Shown: positions 1 to 10,437 of the stretch, one piece after another | Numbering within the stretch: position 1 is the first letter of the stretch | Layout: each line of letters begins with the position of its first letter | Assembly (NCBI GenBank): GCA_945865485.1 | Contig: CAMBEC010000006.1 | Span: 1 to 64,000 of the forward strand | From: Rickettsia typhi | GTDB lineage: Bacteria > Pseudomonadota > Alphaproteobacteria > Rickettsiales > Rickettsiaceae | DNA length: 64,000 nucleotides | Reading direction: 5' to 3' | The notes under the pieces: generated by a model | The model's database searches: none | Told to the model about the DNA's origin: nothing | The model's input: only the letters and a program-made list of their open reading frames with translations | Position numbers and translations under genes: made by a program

Positions 1-2009
1 AATTCCATACTATACTGAGCCCTACCCTGAGACATAGATCTTAAAGTATTCACATAACCAAACATTTCAGCCAAAGGAACATGAGCAGATATTACCTGAG
101 CATTACCTCTTGGCTCCATATTTTGGATAGAACCTCTACGACTATTTAAGTCACCAATAATGTCTCCCATATAATCTTCTGGAGTAACAACCTCTACCTT
201 CATAATCGGCTCAAGCAGCTTTGCCCCAGCTTTTGGCATACCTTCTCTAAAAGCCGCTTTAGCAGCAATTTCAAAAGCTAATACACTTGAATCCACATCG
301 TGGAACGCACCATCTGTAAGAGTAGCCTTAAAGTCAATCATGGGATACCCAGCAACAACACCGCTACCCATAATGCTCTTTAATCCTTTCTCTACACCAG
401 GAATAAATTCTTTTGGAACAGAGCCACCAACAATTTTACTATCAAATGTAAAACCGCTCCCTTGCTCACCCGGTTCAAATGTAATCTTTACTCTAGCAAA
501 TTGCCCCGCACCACCTGACTGTTTTTTATGCGTATAATCTACTTCATAAGACGTAGTAATTGTCTCGCGATAAGCAACCTCTGGAGCTCCAACATTTGCT
601 TCAACTTTAAACTCTCTCCTCATTCTATCTACAAGAATTTCTAAGTGAAGCTCACCCATTCCTTCAATATTTGTTTGACCGTTTTCAGTTGTTGACACTC
701 TAAATGATGGATCTTCTGAAGCAAGCTTAGCAAGCGCAAATCCCATTTTTTCTTGATCAGCAGTTGACTTTGGCTCAACAGCAAGCTTAATAACAGGCTC
801 AGGAAACTCCATTCTTTCAAGAATAAGCCCAACATCCGGACCACATAAAGTATCACCTGTTGTAGTATTTTTTAAACCAGCTAAAGCAACGATATCACCA
901 GCCACAGCTTCCTTTATATCTTCACGATCATTCGCATGCATAAGTAACATACGACCAACACGCTCTTTCTGATTTTTTACAGTATTCACAACTGACGACC
1001 CAGCAGAAAGCTTACCAGAATAAATTCTTGCAAATGTAAGAGAGCCAACAAAAGGATCTGTCATTATTTTAAATGCAAGAGCGGCAAACGGCCCATTTTC
1101 TGAATTTTCAATCGTTGTTTCTTCCCCAGTCTTAGCATTAATAGCTTTAGTCGGAGGTATATCAAGCGGCGAAGGCAGATAGTCAACAACCGCGTCAAGT
1201 AAAGGCTGAACACCTTTGTTTTTAAATGCCGAACCACAAATTACCGGAACAAAAGTACCAGCAATCGTACCTTTTCTTATACACGACTTTAACTCAGCCT
1301 CAGAAATTTCCTCAGCACCAAGGTACTTTTCCATTACAACATCATCAGTTTCAACTGCTGTTTCTAGTAATTTCAGTCTATATTCATCAGCTTTAGCTTT
1401 CAAGTCAGCAGGAATTTCACCATAGGTATATTCTGCACCTAGAGAGCCATCTTTCCATATAATTGACTGCATCTTAACAAGATCAACTACGCCTTGAAAC
1501 TCATCTTCAATACCAATTGGTAATTGCAAAACAAGTGGCACAGCACCGAGCCTATCAGAAATCATGTGTACACACCTAAAAAAGTCCGCACCAGCTCTAT
1601 CAAGCTTGTTAACAAAACACATTCTAGGGACATGGTACTTATCCGCCTGACGCCAAACAGTTTCAGATTGCGGCTCAACACCAGCAACTCCATCAAAAAC
1701 AGTTACCGCACCATCAAGCACTCTAAGCGACCTTTCAACCTCAATTGTAAAGTCAACGTGACCAGGTGTATCAATAATATTGATTCTTTTTTCATTCCAA
1801 TAGCAGGTTGTAGCAGCAGAAGTAATTGTAATACCCCTTTCTTGCTCTTGTTCCATCCAATCCATAGTAGCACCACCATCGTGCACTTCACCTATGTTGT
1901 GAGATTTACCTGTGTAATAAAGAATACGCTCAGTAGTAGTGGTTTTGCCAGCATCAATATGCGCACATATACCGATATTACGGACGTCACCTAACTGCTT
2001 CTTAGACAT
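1..2009 (-). CDS. fusA: Elongation factor G, 3' end cut by window edge
   Basis: Translational GTPase that moves tRNAs and mRNA through the ribosome and, with RRF, recycles ribosomes. The minus-strand frame is open from an ATG at 2009 down to base 1, giving about 669 residues; EF-G is usually near 700, so only the C-terminal end is missing. The N-terminus begins [20 protein letters not shown] and continues into the G1 loop AHIDAGKTT. The switch and G3 motif ([10 protein letters not shown]) and the G4 motif ([11 protein letters not shown]) follow in order. It starts 6 bases after rpsG ends, as the last visible gene of the str operon, and is probably co-transcribed from the promoters upstream of rpsL. 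Nothing in the visible part suggests degradation. Confidence 0.97.
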   Translation of the reverse strand, partial: MSKKQLGDVRNIGICAHIDAGKTTTTERILYYTGKSHNIGEVHDGGATMDWMEQEQERGITITSAATTCYWNEKRINIIDTPGHVDFTIEVERSLRVLDGAVTVFDGVAGVEPQSETVWRQADKYHVPRMCFVNKLDRAGADFFRCVHMISDRLGAVPLVLQLPIGIEDEFQGVVDLVKMQSIIWKDGSLGAEYTYGEIPADLKAKADEYRLKLLETAVETDDVVMEKYLGAEEISEAELKSCIRKGTIAGTFVPVICGSAFKNKGVQPLLDAVVDYLPSPLDIPPTKAINAKTGEETTIENSENGPFAALAFKIMTDPFVGSLTFARIYSGKLSAGSSVVNTVKNQKERVGRMLLMHANDREDIKEAVAGDIVALAGLKNTTTGDTLCGPDVGLILERMEFPEPVIKLAVEPKSTADQEKMGFALAKLASEDPSFRVSTTENGQTNIEGMGELHLEILVDRMRREFKVEANVGAPEVAYRETITTSYEVDYTHKKQSGGAGQFARVKITFEPGEQGSGFTFDSKIVGGSVPKEFIPGVEKGLKSIMGSGVVAGYPMIDFKATLTDGAFHDVDSSVLAFEIAAKAAFREGMPKAGAKLLEPIMKVEVVTPEDYMGDIIGDLNSRRGSIQNMEPRGNAQVISAHVPLAEMFGYVNTLRSMSQGRAQYSME

Positions 2010-2015
2010 GCCTAC

Positions 2016-2504
2016 CTACCTCTGTTGTTGGGATCTTTGAGCAAAATGAGAGAAAGCTTTATTAGCTTCCGCCATTTTGTGAGTATCTTCTCTCTTCTTA
2101 ATCGCAACGCCACGATTATTCGCAGCATCAAACAACTCTTCAGCTAATTTCTCAATCATGCTTCGACCAGAACGCTTTTGCGCAGCATCGATAAGCCAAC
2201 GTATAGCAAGTGCATAACCTCTTCTCTCATCAACAGGTGAAGGAACTTGATAGTTCGCACCACCAACCCTTACGGAAGTAACTTCAACATAAGGCTTTAC
2301 ATTATTCATACTATCATTAAATGTCTTGAACGGATCAGACCCATGCTTCTTTTCAACTCTAGCAAAAGCACCATAAACTAGCCTTTCTGCGAGAGATTTT
2401 TTTCCACTTTTCATTACATTATTAATAAACTTCGAAAGCAATACGCTCTTATATTTAGTATCTGGCTTTATTACTCTCTTTACAGCTGCATGACGTCGCG
2501 ACAT
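2016..2504 (-). CDS. rpsG: 30S ribosomal protein S7
   Basis: Primary 16S rRNA-binding protein that nucleates assembly of the small-subunit head and lines the E site. The product is 162 residues, slightly longer than the usual 156. It begins [15 protein letters not shown] and contains the conserved segments [11 protein letters not shown] and [15 protein letters not shown]. It ends in an [10 protein letters not shown] tail. It lies between rpsL (35 bases upstream) and fusA (6 bases downstream) in the canonical str order. In many bacteria S7 also represses its own operon translationally; no such structure was analysed here. Confidence 0.97.
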   Translation of the reverse strand: MSRRHAAVKRVIKPDTKYKSVLLSKFINNVMKSGKKSLAERLVYGAFARVEKKHGSDPFKTFNDSMNNVKPYVEVTSVRVGGANYQVPSPVDERRGYALAIRWLIDAAQKRSGRSMIEKLAEELFDAANNRGVAIKKREDTHKMAEANKAFSHFAQRSQQQR

Positions 2505-2539
2505 TGTATACCTATATCGATTTTATATTTAAATAATTA

Positions 2540-2914
2540 TTATTGACCTTTAGAAGAAGTACCGTAACGTGAACGACCTTGCTTACGACCTTTAACACCT
2601 TGAGTATCAAGCGCACCACGAACGATATGATACTTAACACCAGGAAGATCTGGAACCCTACCACCTCTAACTAATACAGCCGAGTGTTCCTGTAGATTGT
2701 GACCTTCACCAGGAATATAAGCATTCACATACTCTCCATTGCTCAAACGCACCCTTGCAATCTTACGCAAAGCTGAGTTAGGTTTCTTTGGCGTTACAGT
2801 TTTAACTATAACACAAACACCCTTAAGAAAAGGATTTGACTTAAGCGCAGGAGACTTGCTTTTTCTGACTTTTGATTGTCTACCAAATCTGACCAATTGA
2901 CTATTTGTTGGCAT
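2540..2914 (-). CDS. rpsL: 30S ribosomal protein S12
   Basis: Decoding-centre protein that monitors codon-anticodon pairing. The product is 124 residues with the hallmark loop [11 protein letters not shown] and the second loop [13 protein letters not shown]. In the second loop, Pro occupies the position that is Lys88 in E. coli, a site where substitutions cause streptomycin resistance. From memory, Rickettsia S12 also has Pro there, so this is probably a lineage trait. The start ATG at 2914 has a purine-rich AAAGAAG ribosome-binding site. It is the first gene of the str operon, with tandem promoters about 50-120 bases upstream. Confidence 0.97.
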   Translation of the reverse strand: MPTNSQLVRFGRQSKVRKSKSPALKSNPFLKGVCVIVKTVTPKKPNSALRKIARVRLSNGEYVNAYIPGEGHNLQEHSAVLVRGGRVPDLPGVKYHIVRGALDTQGVKGRKQGRSRYGTSSKGQ

Positions 2915-2963
2915 TTAAATTTACTTCTTCTTTAAAAATTACAAAAAACTATCAAGGAGGCGT

Positions 2964-3036
2964 ATTGTACCCCACTCGACTTTTATATTCAACCGAAAAT
3001 TTTCAGAACTATACTCAACTTTTTTATTATTGGCAA
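2964..3036 (-). promoter_or_regulatory. Tandem sigma70-type promoters for the str operon
   Basis: Read on the minus strand, the distal promoter has -35 TTGCCA (3031-3036), a 17-base spacer and -10 TATAGT (3008-3013). The proximal promoter has -35 TTGAAT (2987-2992), a 17-base spacer and -10 TACAAT (2964-2969). Both point at rpsL. The distal -35 lies just before the divergent PAP2 gene start, so the two transcription units share this short region. Prediction from sequence only. Confidence 0.6.
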
Positions 3037-3044
3037 GGGTTTTT

Positions 3045-3818
3045 ATGCAAGAAAAACTCCGCTTGATAAAGTGGGTGCAAATTTCCTTCCATAATAATTG
3101 CATCCACAAAGATTTTACTATAGTTTTATACGCGGATAGCACACGAACCGGACCCAAGACAAATAACTATATGACATATTTTTTATACAACTGGATGGGC
3201 CTAAATAAGACCTTGTTTATTTCGATAAACAAGCTAACTAATGTCGGCTATCTACCTGATATACTAAAAATAATTTCTGATGTATTTTTTATTGCAAATT
3301 TTGCCGTTTTCTACTTTATAGCTTGCTTGCTTTTTTACTTTCGCACGCGGCGCGTTACCCTTGACAAACAAAGCCTTTTTATGGCCGGTTATTTTGAGCT
3401 AACTAGGATAGGCATTTGTTATGCGCTGTTTGGCTTGACATTTGCCGCTTTAAAATTTTCAATCAACTTAAGTCGCCCATTTTGCTCTCTAACAAAAGCA
3501 GATTTTATTACTATTGCTAATACAGATTTAGAACGTTGTTTGTCATCTTTTCCAAGCGCACATACCGGCCTTAGCATACTGATTGCTTATTGCTTATGGC
3601 CCTACATGAACAAATTTTTAAAATGTACAAGTTGCCTTGTTATTCTTGCTGTTGCCACCTCTCGGATAACTCTGGCAATGCACTATCCAGCCGATATCGT
3701 ATACAGCGCTATTGTAACAATACTCATAATACTTGCCGGTAACTTTACATTCAAGATTTTAAAAAATAAAGTAATCAAATCAATTGGGAATAGAATTTTT
3801 AGATTGATTTTCGTTTGA
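3045..3818 (+). CDS. PAP2-family membrane phosphatase
   Basis: Likely integral membrane phosphatase acting on a lipid phosphate such as undecaprenyl pyrophosphate, phosphatidic acid or lipid A; the substrate cannot be told. All three PAP2 signature motifs are visible: KFSINLSRP (KX6RP), FPSAHTG (PSGH-like, with Ala for Gly) and SRITLAMHYPAD (SRX5HX3D). Several hydrophobic stretches separate them, as expected for a six-helix protein. ATG 3045 is preferred over an in-frame TTG at 3030 because it has AAGGG about 7 bases upstream. The product is 257 residues. It is divergent from the str operon and ends 49 bases before a small orphan gene. Confidence 0.85.
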   Translation: MQEKLRLIKWVQISFHNNCIHKDFTIVLYADSTRTGPKTNNYMTYFLYNWMGLNKTLFISINKLTNVGYLPDILKIISDVFFIANFAVFYFIACLLFYFRTRRVTLDKQSLFMAGYFELTRIGICYALFGLTFAALKFSINLSRPFCSLTKADFITIANTDLERCLSSFPSAHTGLSILIAYCLWPYMNKFLKCTSCLVILAVATSRITLAMHYPADIVYSAIVTILIILAGNFTFKILKNKVIKSIGNRIFRLIFV

Positions 3819-3867
3819 AGTAAAAATATTATGTTAAGTTGAATAACTAGTTAGGGAGAAGATTCTT

Positions 3868-4107
3868 ATGTCTAAAAGTCAACCTATATCAATCTTACAA
3901 AAAAACCTAAAAACCCCTATTATCAGCAAATCTGCACCAGAGAGCTACTATGATTTTTTTATTGGCTCTCCCAGAAGCGGCTTAAGTTATGAACAATCAA
4001 AAAAATGCTCATTGCTTTTAGGCTTACACAACAATAATCCACTAGACGACTCGAAAGACCAACCATTGATCGGAGAAGAGTTAGTTATTGAAAGAGAAGA
4101 TTCCTAA
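3868..4107 (+). CDS. Small hypothetical protein, 79 residues
   Basis: Not recognised. The ATG at 3868 has a good ribosome-binding site (AGGGAGAAG, about 8 bases upstream), which supports translation. The product is polar, with no signal peptide or membrane segment. It contains YYDFFIGSPRSGLSYEQS in the middle and an acidic end (EELVIERED). Its last four bases overlap the 3' end of the convergent gene engB. It could be a lineage-specific regulator or effector-like peptide; no function is assigned. Confidence 0.55.
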   Translation: MSKSQPISILQKNLKTPIISKSAPESYYDFFIGSPRSGLSYEQSKKCSLLLGLHNNNPLDDSKDQPLIGEELVIEREDS

Positions 4108-4706
4108 AGCTCTCGAAGCATGCTACCTTGCAGCTCTTTTGCTCCAGTTCCATTTTTGCTACTGGTAATTATTATATTACAGACGAAGCCTAAATCAGCT
4201 AGTTGCTGACGCATCTGCGTAGTGAATTCGTCTATTGCCGTAATTTTATCAGCTTTGGTAAAAATGATTTGAAACTCCTTATCGCAAGATTTTAGCAGAT
4301 GCATAATCTCAATGTCATTTTCTTTGATGCCTCTTCTAGCATCAATCAACAAATTTACCATCCGCAAAAGATCACTGTTTTGCAAATAATAAACTATTAA
4401 TTTACCCCAAGAAATCCTTTGATTAGCAGACACTTTAGCAAACCCATACCCAGGAAAATCTGCCAGCATTAATTTGTCAGCTATTGAGAAAAAATTGATT
4501 TGCTGCGTACGCCCCGGAGTATGAGACACCCTAGCTAAAGCCTTCCTATTACATATAGTGTTTATCAAACTTGATTTACCAACATTCGACTTACCAACAA
4601 AAGCAAATTGGGGAAGAAACAGTTTTGGAAGTTGTTCTGGCTTTGCAACACCAGCTACAAATTTAGCCTCTTGACGAAAAATCTTAATACTAAGTTCAGC
4701 TGCCAT
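4104..4706 (-). CDS. engB: Ribosome biogenesis GTPase EngB/YsxC/YihA
   Basis: Small TRAFAC-class GTPase needed for late 50S subunit assembly. The product is 200 residues. Motifs occur in order: Walker [10 protein letters not shown] (residues 38-46), switch region [10 protein letters not shown] (about 62-71), G3 DFPGYG (83-88) and G4 TKADK (150-154). It starts inside the end of yidC (overlap of 11 bases, 4696-4706), so the two are almost certainly translationally coupled. The yidC-engB neighbourhood is common in alphaproteobacteria. Confidence 0.95.
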   Translation of the reverse strand: MAAELSIKIFRQEAKFVAGVAKPEQLPKLFLPQFAFVGKSNVGKSSLINTICNRKALARVSHTPGRTQQINFFSIADKLMLADFPGYGFAKVSANQRISWGKLIVYYLQNSDLLRMVNLLIDARRGIKENDIEIMHLLKSCDKEFQIIFTKADKITAIDEFTTQMRQQLADLGFVCNIIITSSKNGTGAKELQGSMLREL

Positions 4707-6393
4707 TCGTATCCAGTTTGTTTATATAAAACTGTTGAACAATAGATAATATATTATTCCAAGACCAATATATCAACAAGCCAGCCGGGAATCCACTAAA
4801 CATAAATAAGAACATCAGCGGCATAAATTTCATCACCTGAGCTTGCACTGGGTCAGTTGGCTGCGGACTCATTTTTTGCTGTAAGAACATAGTCATTGCC
4901 ATAAATAGCGGCCACACACCAAGCATCAGGAAGGACGGAGGAGTAAACGGCAAAAGACCAAATAAGTTAAAAATAGTAGTCGGATCCGGAGCAGAGAGAT
5001 CTTTGATCCAACCAAAGAATGGCGCGTGTCTCATTTCAATCGTAACATATAGCACCTTATATATAGAGAAAAACACCGGTATTTGCACCAACAGGGGCAG
5101 ACACCCAGAAACTGGGTTAACCTTCTCTCTCTTGTATAAAGACATCACTTCTTGATTTAATCTTGCTTTATCATCAGCATATAATTCCTTCAAGCGCTCC
5201 ATTTCTGGCTGAAGCTTTTTCATTTTCTTCATGGATCGGTATGACTTATTAGCCAAAGTAAACATCGCAAGTTTAATCAAGATGGTCACAATCATGATAC
5301 TGATACCAAAATTACCGACATAGCTATAGAAATAATTCATAGCGTTGAAGATAGGTTTTGTAAGTATATAGAACCAACCAAAATCAATCGCCCTATCAAA
5401 TAGCTTAATATTGTACTGCTCTTCATATTTATCAAGCAGGTCAACCTTCTTTGGACCAGCGAATAAACGGTGCGTCAATTCGAAACTACCACCAGCTTCA
5501 ATCAACTTTTCATTAGTGATAAAATCAGACTGGTATTTATCTTTACCCTGCTTTATGGCAAAATTATAATTGGCTATATATTGCTCGGCTTTATCCGGTA
5601 CGAACGCAGCAAGCCAATACTTATCAGTAATCCCAAGCCAGTTCACTTCTCCATTGAAGGCGTGCTTTTTTTCATCTTTAATTTTATCGTAAGTATATTC
5701 CTGTAGCTCTCCCTTAATTGCTCCAATCATGCCTTGGTGCAAAATATTGACCATATTGTCTGGTTTGTTTTCATGGGTCTTATTAATTAAGCCATAAAAT
5801 TGAATAGAAATCGGTTTAGCGGAATGGTTTTCAACAGATTGTTTTATACTGAACAGGTAGTTTTCATCCAATGATATCGATACATTAAATTTAACTTTTT
5901 CAGGACTAATCCAGGATAAATTAACATTACCTCCTGCTACAAGATCTGCCTTATCAGAATGCCAGTTTGTTGCTGAATCTGGATAAGTTATTGCTTTATC
6001 TTTACCCCACCAACCAACCTCAGCAAAATATGAATTTTCTGAATTAGAAGGAGAAAACAACTCAACAGCTGGACTATTCTCACCAATCTCTTGCCTGTAT
6101 TTTAATAGAGTCAAATCATCAAAGCGAAGCCCTTTTAAAGAAATAGAGCCAGATAACAATTCAGATTTTATCTGCACTCGAGAATTAGCTATAATTGCCT
6201 GCTTACGATCAACGAACACCTCTTTTTCAACATTTGCACTTTGCTTTTTTAAGCTATCCATTTGTTGACTATAAGCTGTGTTTTGCTCTGCAAGCTTTGA
6301 TAACCTTGGTTTTTCAAAAAAATGCTGCCAGCCAAAGATAATTGCAACGGACAAAGCAATTGCCGCAACAAGATTTACGAAGCTATAATTCAT
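4696..6393 (-). CDS. yidC: Membrane protein insertase YidC
   Basis: Inserts and folds inner-membrane proteins, alone or with SecYEG. The product is 565 residues, normal for a Gram-negative YidC. It has an N-terminal membrane anchor (residues about 5-22), a large periplasmic beta-rich domain (about 40-340) and a C-terminal five-helix insertase core. The core includes [19 protein letters not shown] and [19 protein letters not shown]. The C-terminal end [11 protein letters not shown] reaches into engB. The start ATG at 6393 gives a sensible anchor. It is probably transcribed from the 149-base gap before the subtilase gene. Confidence 0.97.
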   Translation of the reverse strand: MNYSFVNLVAAIALSVAIIFGWQHFFEKPRLSKLAEQNTAYSQQMDSLKKQSANVEKEVFVDRKQAIIANSRVQIKSELLSGSISLKGLRFDDLTLLKYRQEIGENSPAVELFSPSNSENSYFAEVGWWGKDKAITYPDSATNWHSDKADLVAGGNVNLSWISPEKVKFNVSISLDENYLFSIKQSVENHSAKPISIQFYGLINKTHENKPDNMVNILHQGMIGAIKGELQEYTYDKIKDEKKHAFNGEVNWLGITDKYWLAAFVPDKAEQYIANYNFAIKQGKDKYQSDFITNEKLIEAGGSFELTHRLFAGPKKVDLLDKYEEQYNIKLFDRAIDFGWFYILTKPIFNAMNYFYSYVGNFGISIMIVTILIKLAMFTLANKSYRSMKKMKKLQPEMERLKELYADDKARLNQEVMSLYKREKVNPVSGCLPLLVQIPVFFSIYKVLYVTIEMRHAPFFGWIKDLSAPDPTTIFNLFGLLPFTPPSFLMLGVWPLFMAMTMFLQQKMSPQPTDPVQAQVMKFMPLMFLFMFSGFPAGLLIYWSWNNILSIVQQFYINKLDTNGS

Positions 6394-6542
6394 ACTAAAT
6401 AATATATTTTTATAGAACTTCTATATTATTATTGAGTATTAATCAAGGAGATTCCAAATTTTGCACTGTCACTACTAAATACAGTTGGTAACAATTCTTC
6501 ATTATAATGAGTAGAGTATACCTATTGGATTTGGCAAGATGC

Positions 6543-8738
6543 CTACTGGGACCTGTAGCTTGGGCTAACTCTAGGACTTTGTTTACCTTTACTTAGCGAC
6601 TCAGACTTCACCGCCTTATCTTGGTTGGAAGCAATATTCTTGCCAATTTCTTTAGCAGCAGCAATAGCTGGTTTCTCTTTTGACCCTGTCTCCACTTCCA
6701 CTTCAGTTGATACGCCTTTGAGTTTCTGCTTCTCTAGGACCATTCCCATCTCATATGCTTTGGTATAGTCTATAGCACCGTTTCCTACTAAATGACGCTC
6801 TTTATCATTGGCTTTACAACTGCCTTTAACTACACTTACCACTTCTTCCAGCGATAAATCTGGATATCTTCCTATCAACTGCGCTACCAGCCCGGTAACA
6901 ACAGGTGCAGCCATGGATGTGCCACTGTAATCTTTATATAAAGTATTTTCATAGACTCCTTCTTTATTCAACTTTGTAAATTCTTCTTCGGATAAAGCTT
7001 GAATAGTTGTAGAACTTATCTGATTTCCCCTAGCTGCTACGGTTGCTTCCTGTATTAATTTGTTGCCTCCTGGAATTGTACTGCTTGGGTCTAGCGTTAC
7101 CCCATCTGACATTAAATTTGAAACAAGTATAATATGTTTTTTTATATCTTCATTTTTTAAAATACTGCTCCATAATACAGTTTCCCCAGAAGTATTGCTT
7201 AAATCATTTTTTTCATTTGTTTCTAATCCATCATTTCCTAAAGCTTTAATTATTATATGGTCTTTTGTCAGTATTTCTACTAATTCTGCACTAATATTTC
7301 CACCACCACTTAAATTAATAATCTTGGGCTTATATGGATTATTCTTAATATATTGAAGGTTTAAACTATAGTCTGGGGTAACATATGTTGCCTCAGACAT
7401 CATAGCTGGTATTATCTTCACATTTGGAGCCATATCACAGATAATTCCTGCAACATGGACACCATGATCACTATAACCTTTTCTTTTTCCCTTTTTCTTT
7501 TCAGGTTGCAACTCATCATTTACTAAAAAAGAGGTCAATTTAGGGTTAGGTAGCGCATTTTGAAACTCTTTTTTCCCACCAAATAACTTAAAAAGTGGAT
7601 CATTAGAGTTTGCAAAATCATCTATAACCATCACATGAACAGTTTCTAACTCTTCTTTCTTGCGATTTGGATTTTGATGCGGATAGGGTTTTAAAGGATC
7701 ATTTTTTATAAAATCCTCCATGGTAGTATATTTTTTATATCTATTCTCAAAATCCTCATAAGCTTCACGGTAACCCGGAACATTTGAGGTTACTTTTTCG
7801 CTGACTCTTGGAATTACTGCATACCTAGCTGAATCTGGATTCGTTAACTCAGTTTTTATTTTCTCAAGCATATCTGTTCGACGAATAGAAGCACTTTTAT
7901 ATTGTTGTATAGTCTGGTCAAAATTAACTACGGCTTCAATTTTATTATTAAGATCAGCAAACCATTGAGCTCTTGTATTAATTTCATCATTCTTTATTTT
8001 TATAAATTCAGCTGGATTTTCTTTTCTATCATACCTTAACTGGTTTTCACTCCATTCTGCCTCAATCATGGACTTTTCGTTTTGAAATTGAAAAATCGCA
8101 TTTTGGTCCTGCCGAGCAATTGCAGTCTGCAATTTAGTATTACACTCATTATATTTTACAGTTATAATATTTCTGGCTATATCGTGTATTTCTGGCGAAA
8201 ATGTATCTCTATGATTACGTGTCAATTCATCCAATTCTGTAAATCTATGACCGATAAACTTTAAATGATTATCCAGAGGATTTGACGGTGAACCAAGCCT
8301 AAATGATACAGCCGGAACATTTCCATGAATATTTGCCGCAGGACCATCTAATTGCTGATACATGTTTTGTACCATTTGAATCATTTCATGTTTTTGGTTT
8401 TCGTATGCTGTAGAAGAATTTTTTTCGTGCTCCTTCAGAGTTTTTCTATCACCTTCTATAGCGCCGTCAAACACATGCTTTAGTTTTGCCAGATAAGACT
8501 CTTTTGCGGCTTCATTTGCAAAAAATTGTTTTGTGGCATTAGGGTTACTTTGCTTTGCATTGTAGTCTGTGTATACAAACGTTTTTAAAAAATTGGGATC
8601 TCCATTTGTAATAGCCTCCTTTCCTCCAGATACAAGATTTAAATATTTACCACTTAAAACATCACGGATAATAGCGATTTGTTCATCATTCCAACCTGGA
8701 TTATAAGGTTCATTACGACTCTTAGAATTTTTGCTCAT
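6543..8738 (-). CDS. Subtilisin-like (S8) serine peptidase without signal peptide
   Basis: Predicted serine endopeptidase of the subtilase family. From the ATG at 8738 the product is 731 residues: an N-terminal region of about 360 residues without recognised domains, partly helical and rich in charged residues, followed by the catalytic domain. The triad is visible as Asp in VMVIDDFAN (373/374), His425 in GYSDHGVHVAG and Ser608 in SGTSMAAPVV, with oxyanion Asn502 in ALGNDG. The tail is Lys/Ser/Glu-rich. No signal peptide or membrane anchor is seen, so it is either cytoplasmic or exported by a non-Sec route. An in-frame ATG at 8750 is the alternative start; 8738 has a weak GGA site. It lies downstream of nothing obvious and is probably its own unit. 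Confidence 0.85.
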   Translation of the reverse strand: MSKNSKSRNEPYNPGWNDEQIAIIRDVLSGKYLNLVSGGKEAITNGDPNFLKTFVYTDYNAKQSNPNATKQFFANEAAKESYLAKLKHVFDGAIEGDRKTLKEHEKNSSTAYENQKHEMIQMVQNMYQQLDGPAANIHGNVPAVSFRLGSPSNPLDNHLKFIGHRFTELDELTRNHRDTFSPEIHDIARNIITVKYNECNTKLQTAIARQDQNAIFQFQNEKSMIEAEWSENQLRYDRKENPAEFIKIKNDEINTRAQWFADLNNKIEAVVNFDQTIQQYKSASIRRTDMLEKIKTELTNPDSARYAVIPRVSEKVTSNVPGYREAYEDFENRYKKYTTMEDFIKNDPLKPYPHQNPNRKKEELETVHVMVIDDFANSNDPLFKLFGGKKEFQNALPNPKLTSFLVNDELQPEKKKGKRKGYSDHGVHVAGIICDMAPNVKIIPAMMSEATYVTPDYSLNLQYIKNNPYKPKIINLSGGGNISAELVEILTKDHIIIKALGNDGLETNEKNDLSNTSGETVLWSSILKNEDIKKHIILVSNLMSDGVTLDPSSTIPGGNKLIQEATVAARGNQISSTTIQALSEEEFTKLNKEGVYENTLYKDYSGTSMAAPVVTGLVAQLIGRYPDLSLEEVVSVVKGSCKANDKERHLVGNGAIDYTKAYEMGMVLEKQKLKGVSTEVEVETGSKEKPAIAAAKEIGKNIASNQDKAVKSESLSKGKQSPRVSPSYRSQ

Positions 8739-9273
8739 TTTTTTCCACATAAACAATTAACGCTAAGTTTCAATTTTAACTTTATGTATCTCGAAAAGAA
8801 AAAATTACGGATAAATGTTAGATTTTTTTATCATGAAGTGATTAAATTACATTGGACTTCTCTAAAAGCTGGCTTAATCGATAAGAGGCCAAGAAAATTA
8901 GCCCCTCACGAAACCGTAGCTTACTTTTAGTTGCGATATTGAATTTATTTTATTTTAGGTAAAAAACTATAACGCTAAAATTGTACAAAACCCTTATACT
9001 TATCACTCTCTGAATCAATGCTAGTTGCATAAATAGCCCCTATAAAAGCTGTATATCTGCTAGTATCATCTAGTTTATTAATATCCTTTTTATTAAATTA
9101 AAATTATAAAAAACTTCAGTTTTGTTAATATGCAAATAAAACAAACAATAATCTCCACTAAACTAGTTCATAGTAATTAAAACCGTGTCAAAGACACTAT
9201 CTAAGGTTGGTAACATTTACCACAAATTAAATTTAAAGTTACTACAAGCAACAAATTTCAAAATATACATAAC
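8739..9273. other. Intergenic region, no gene recognised
   Basis: About 535 bases between the subtilase start and the mnmA promoter. An open frame (8679-8930, plus) runs into it but overlaps the subtilase antisense and has no ribosome-binding site. Its last 28 codons (GC-richer stretch 8850-8930) might be a decayed gene end, but I do not recognise them. The rest is AT-rich with no tRNA-like fold, strong hairpin or repeat that I could see. Confidence 0.5.
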
Positions 9274-9302
9274 TTGCTTTTATTGACAAAACTTAATATA
9301 AT
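9274..9302 (+). promoter_or_regulatory. Sigma70-type promoter for mnmA
   Basis: -35 TTGCTT (9274-9279), 17-base spacer, -10 TATAAT (9297-9302). Transcription would start near 9309. This rules out the in-frame TTG at 9302 as the mnmA start, since it lies inside the -10 box. Confidence 0.65.
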
Positions 9303-9334
9303 TGCGCAACTTTATTAAGTGTTGTATTAATCTC

Positions 9335-10420
9335 ATGTCTATAGATAGAAAAACCATCGTAGTTGCAATGTCGGGAGGCGTTGACAGCTCAGTAGTCGCC
9401 GCTATGATGCATAAAGCCGGACATAAGGTAATAGGCATTACCCTGCAATTATACGATTACGGCATGGTAACGCAAAAAAAAGGAGCTTGTTGCGCTGGCC
9501 AAGATATATATGACGCTAAAGTAGTAGCTGACAAACTTGGATTCCCTCACTACGTATTTGATTATGAAAGCAAATTTAAACAAGAAGTAATCGACGATTT
9601 CGCTGACAGTTATATGCGCGGAGAAACACCTTTACCTTGCGTTAGGTGTAACCAATCAGTAAAATTCAACGACCTTTTGAAAGCTGCAAAGGAATTAAAT
9701 GCTGATGCTCTAGCTACTGGTCATTATGTTCAAAAAATTGTTAATAATGGCATCGCCCAGCTTCATAAGGGCGTTAGCGAAGAAAAGGATCAAAGTTATT
9801 TTTTGTTCTCGACTACTCAAGCACAACTTGACTACCTAATGTTTCCTCTTGGTGGACAAAGCAAACAGGAAACCAGAAAAATTGCCAAGGAATTTGGATT
9901 AGAGATTGCAGATAAGCCAGATAGCCAAGACATATGTTTTGTGACAAATGGCAATTATCGTGATGTTATTAATAAACTTCGCCCAGAAGCAAATAAACCA
10001 GGTAGGTTTGTACATATCGACGGCTACGACCTCGGCGAACATAAAGGCATTATAGCTTACACCGTTGGTCAAAGAAAGGGTCTTGGTATCGCGTTCGGTG
10101 AACCTATATATGTAATAAAAATTGACCCAGAAACAAATACAGTCTATGTTGGTCCGGAATCTGCGCTTGTTAAAACAAAGTTTTTACTCAAGGATGTGAA
10201 CTGGTTGGCAACCGATTTGTCCCCATTAAACCTTGAAGTAATCGCTAAAATACGGTCGACTACCCTTGGAGTAAAAGCAAGGTTAAGTATCGTAAATAAT
10301 GGGCAAATTGAAGTAAGCGTTCTTGAAGAAGAAAAAGCTATAACACCTGGACAAGCATGCGTTTTTTATCATGACACCAGGATGCTTGGTGGCGGATGGA
10401 TAACGAGAGAAATTAACTAA
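9335..10420 (+). CDS. mnmA: tRNA 2-thiouridylase MnmA
   Basis: Adds sulfur to U34 of tRNA-Lys, -Glu and -Gln in an ATP-dependent reaction. From ATG 9335 the product is 361 residues, the family's usual length. The PP-loop SGGVDSS (13-19) binds ATP. The two catalytic cysteines are Cys102 (PCVRCNQ) and Cys201 (DSQDICFV). Other hallmarks are ATGHY and YTVGQRKGLG. A longer reading from TTG 9302 would add 11 residues but starts inside a promoter -10 box. The amino-acid permease follows after 17 bases and may be co-transcribed. Confidence 0.97.
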   Translation: MSIDRKTIVVAMSGGVDSSVVAAMMHKAGHKVIGITLQLYDYGMVTQKKGACCAGQDIYDAKVVADKLGFPHYVFDYESKFKQEVIDDFADSYMRGETPLPCVRCNQSVKFNDLLKAAKELNADALATGHYVQKIVNNGIAQLHKGVSEEKDQSYFLFSTTQAQLDYLMFPLGGQSKQETRKIAKEFGLEIADKPDSQDICFVTNGNYRDVINKLRPEANKPGRFVHIDGYDLGEHKGIIAYTVGQRKGLGIAFGEPIYVIKIDPETNTVYVGPESALVKTKFLLKDVNWLATDLSPLNLEVIAKIRSTTLGVKARLSIVNNGQIEVSVLEEEKAITPGQACVFYHDTRMLGGGWITREIN

Positions 10421-10437
10421 CTAAGGTACAAAAACTA

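Noticed and set aside
1524..1994. 156-codon open frame on the plus strand
   Set aside because: It lies entirely antisense to the N-terminal part of fusA, which has clear EF-G motifs; no ribosome-binding site or recognisable protein.
8679..8930. 83-codon plus-strand frame beginning MFIIPTWIIRF
   Set aside because: It starts antisense inside the subtilase N-terminus and has no ribosome-binding site; only its 3' part is intergenic and it resembles nothing known.
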